Shown piece by piece: positions 62,238 through 64,000 of a DNA stretch of 64,000 nucleotides (its first letter is position 1; the number at the start of each line of letters is the position of its first letter). Made by a program: the position numbers and the translations under genes. The stretch lies in assembly GCF_900114485.1 (NCBI RefSeq), contig NZ_FOTF01000003.1, positions 124,001 through 188,000 on the forward strand. The letters run 5' to 3'. Below the pieces are notes generated by a model, which ran no database searches, was not told where the DNA came from, and saw only the letters and a program-made list of their open reading frames with translations. This DNA is from Loktanella salsilacus. GTDB taxonomy: Bacteria > Pseudomonadota > Alphaproteobacteria > Rhodobacterales > Rhodobacteraceae.

Positions 62238-63224
62238 TCACGCCGTCAATTGGTGAAGGTTTTTGGCATCCCAGGTCAGACCGATGCGGTCGCCGGGGTG
62301 GTGCGGGGCGTCGAAATAGGCAGCATCTGGGACAAGGGCCGTGACCTCTTGATCGCCTGCGATGCGGGACATGACACTGACGTAGGTGCCTTGATATTCG
62401 ATGGCGGTGACGTGGCCTTCCATCTGGCCGCTGCCTGCGGGGGTGACGCCGACGGCGTCGGACCGGATGGCGAAATGGCCTTGGGGCAGGGCGATGACGT
62501 TATGTCCGCCCATGAATTGCGCGACGAACCGGGTCTTGGGCGCGTTAAAGACTTCGCGCGCTGGGCCAGCCTGTTCGATGACAGCATCGTTCATCACGAC
62601 AATCTCGTCCGCCAGCGCAAGCGCCTCGTCCTGCCCGTGGGTGACGTGGATGAAACTGATCCCCAGCTCTTTTTGCAGGTTGCGCAATTCGGTCCGCATC
62701 CTGACCCGCAAGAAAGGATCAAGCGCTGACAGCGGCTCGTCCAGCAACAAGACCTGAGGGCGGGTGATCAGCGCCCGCGCCAGTGCGACGCGCTGCTGTT
62801 GCCCGCCGGACAGTTGCGCAGGCAGGCGGTCTGCAAGGGCAGTCAGATCGACCAGTTCCAACATCTCGGCCGCTTTGGCACGGCGTTCCTTGGCATCAAC
62901 GCCCTTCATTTTTAGGCTAAAGGCGACGTTATCCAGCACGCTAAGGTGCGGAAATAGCGCATAACTTTGGAACATCATCGCTGTGCCGCGCTTGGCAGGC
63001 GGTAGATTTGAAATGTCGCGGTGCGCCAGCAGGATCGACCCTTCGGTCACGCTTTCATGCCCGGCAATCATCCGCAGCGTCGATGACTTCCCGCAGCCTG
63101 ATGGCCCAAGCAAACAGGTATAGCTGGCAGGGCGAAACCGGTGGCTGACCGCATTCACCGCAAGCGCTGTGCCATAGCGTTTGGTCACGCTGACCAGCTC
63201 TAAATCTTGGATAATACCGCTCAT
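62238..63224 (-). CDS. ABC transporter ATP-binding protein (PotA-like)
   Basis: A 328-residue ATPase. Walker A is GPSGCGKSS (40-48), signature [15 protein letters not shown], Walker [13 protein letters not shown], and a C-terminal TOBE domain follows. It is the first gene of the operon; the ATG at 63224 begins [18 protein letters not shown]. The long frame upstream runs through the promoter and regulator operator region and is not coding. Confidence 0.93.
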   Translation of the reverse strand: MSGIIQDLELVSVTKRYGTALAVNAVSHRFRPASYTCLLGPSGCGKSSTLRMIAGHESVTEGSILLAHRDISNLPPAKRGTAMMFQSYALFPHLSVLDNVAFSLKMKGVDAKERRAKAAEMLELVDLTALADRLPAQLSGGQQQRVALARALITRPQVLLLDEPLSALDPFLRVRMRTELRNLQKELGISFIHVTHGQDEALALADEIVVMNDAVIEQAGPAREVFNAPKTRFVAQFMGGHNVIALPQGHFAIRSDAVGVTPAGSGQMEGHVTAIEYQGTYVSVMSRIAGDQEVTALVPDAAYFDAPHHPGDRIGLTWDAKNLHQLTA

Positions 63225-63366
63225 ATGGCCCCCGTGACTGCTGGGCTCAGCTAAGGGGCGGATTTGCACGCCAGCAAACAATTGCACGGATTCTAGCAGG
63301 ACGAGGCGTAGCTTTGCCGCTTTTTGTCGCAGAATTGGAGGTGGGTGCTCAGAAATTAGGATGAAT

Positions 63367-63378
63367 ATTGTATACAAT
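63367..63378. promoter_or_regulatory. Palindromic operator, FCD-type GntR box
   Basis: The sequence ATTGTATACAAT is a perfect 12-bp palindrome in the 236-bp gap between the ABC operon and the GntR gene. It matches the TNGTATACNA core known for FCD-subfamily GntR regulators. It includes a TACAAT hexamer on both strands, so it may overlap the -10 elements of both divergent promoters. It is 82 bp from the regulator ATG and 142 bp from the ABC ATG. Confidence 0.8.
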
Positions 63379-63460
63379 TAACTCAAGGATTGGTGACGAT
63401 ACGGTGGTTGATACTCATCACGGGCTTGCTCCGGTCTGCGGGATTCGGCAAAATAGGGCG

Positions 63461-64000
63461 ATGATACAACCAGTTTCCGCTTCACCCAGCGACCGCGTCA
63501 TGACGGCGGCGAGCCTTGCGCAGGATCTGTCTGCGGCGATTCATGCCCACCGGATCGCGCCAGGTACCAAGCTGCGAGAGGACGAGCTAAGCGACATTTA
63601 CAGTGTGTCCCGCACCATCGTACGCAGTGCTTTGCAGGCGCTTGCGCATCAAAAGCTAGTTGATATTCAGCGTAACCGCGGTGCCAGTGTTGCTAGCCCT
63701 ACGCCGCGCGATGCGCATGACGTGTTCGAGGCGCGGATCATGATAGAACCGCAGATGGCGCAGGCCGCGGCGCAAAAGGCGATGCCGGACGATATCGCGA
63801 TTCTGCGTCAGCATATCGCCGATGAACATGCCGCCGTGCTGGCGGGTGATCGGGGGCAAGCGCTTGCGCTGTCTGGGCAATTTCACGTCGAAATCGCGCG
63901 TATGGCTGATCAATCGATCATCGCAGAATTCGTGCGGTCCTTGGTTGAACGCTCTAGCCTGATTATTGCGCTGTATTGGCGCAAGCCAAGCACGTTGTGC
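63461..64000 (+). CDS. GntR family transcriptional regulator, FCD domain (3' truncated by window)
   Basis: 180 codons are visible. The N-terminal winged helix-turn-helix covers about residues 15-80 (SLAQDLSAAIHAHRI, TKLREDELSDIYSVSRTIVRSAL), and the all-helical FCD ligand-binding domain begins at about 90 with VFEARIMIEPQMAQ. The metal/ligand residues of FCD visible here are Arg96 (EAR) and the acidic HIADEHAA and GQFHVEI segments. It is divergent from the ABC-racemase operon and, with the palindrome between them, is the probable local regulator. The C-terminal end is outside the window. Confidence 0.92.
   Translation, partial: MIQPVSASPSDRVMTAASLAQDLSAAIHAHRIAPGTKLREDELSDIYSVSRTIVRSALQALAHQKLVDIQRNRGASVASPTPRDAHDVFEARIMIEPQMAQAAAQKAMPDDIAILRQHIADEHAAVLAGDRGQALALSGQFHVEIARMADQSIIAEFVRSLVERSSLIIALYWRKPSTLC

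Noticed and set aside
63225-63377. Long N-terminal extension of the PotA-like ATPase
   Set aside because: The extra 51 codons run through the promoter/operator gap and are not like any ABC ATPase; the ATG at 63224 gives the family N-terminus.
1-64000. Prophage, insertion sequence or integrative element
   Set aside because: No transposase, integrase, phage structural gene, tRNA-linked attachment site or terminal inverted repeats were found; the gene content is chromosomal core and ordinary accessory functions.

Overview
The window is one gene-dense chromosomal segment of an alphaproteobacterium. Several features point to Rhodobacterales, Roseobacter type: the run coxB-ctaB-small membrane protein-ctaG-coxC-SURF1-thrC-M16 processing peptidase, the stand-alone ptsP with a GAF domain, the Lhr-PdeM pair, moderately high GC, and frequent ATGA/TGATG gene overlaps. 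The genus cannot be read from the sequence. I see no rRNA, tRNA, insertion sequence, prophage or CRISPR array.

Layout. 1-3.1 kb: 3' part of ftsH, a MOSC protein, and folD behind a structured leader. 3.0-6.2 kb: pdeM and an Lhr-type helicase. 6.2-18.3 kb, all minus strand: a Tad (Flp) pilus locus, read as flp, flp, cpaB, cpaC, ompA-like, tadZ, cpaF, tadB, tadC, two tadD-like TPR lipoproteins, tadV prepilin peptidase and an unassigned AAA+ ATPase. Factor-independent terminators follow the first pilin and cpaB. 18.6-26.5 kb: lytic transglycosylase, scoAB, topA, dprA, tldD. 26.7-34.3 kb, plus strand: cytochrome c oxidase subunits II and III with assembly factors, then thrC, an M16 peptidase and an acetyltransferase in a tightly coupled series. 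34.4-38.4 kb: lipoprotein-like hydrolase, FAD-linked oxidase, a hairpin-rich gap, apt and mtnP. 38.5-44.8 kb: SulP transporter, an NMT1/THI5-type ABC importer, flavin reductase, GNAT, EcsC. 44.8-52.2 kb: ptsP, alpha carbonic anhydrase, lysC, SDR, DUF1178, NUDIX, HDAC-like amidohydrolase. 52.3-57.0 kb: modABC-gntK, THUMP RNA methyltransferase, Tat-type MsrB. 57.2-64.0 kb: a minus-strand operon of a PotABCD-like ABC importer, a hydantoin/allantoin-racemase-like enzyme, a SnoaL-like protein and a PuuE-like deacetylase-fold hydrolase, divergent from a GntR/FCD regulator cut by the window end.

How the genes work together. The Tad block supplies pilin, secretin, periplasmic parts, ATPase, platform and peptidase, but the minor pseudopilins TadE/F/G are not in the window. 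The cox block supplies the CuA subunit, heme O/A synthesis, copper insertion and subunit III; subunit I is not here. The terminal operon looks like an inducible uptake-and-degradation unit for a nitrogenous cyclic amide. A perfect 12-bp palindrome of the FCD-GntR operator type lies between it and its regulator. That operon, the hairpin-rich gap at 36.8-36.96 kb, the AAA+ ATPase next to the Tad genes and the folD leader are the places where undescribed biology is most likely.
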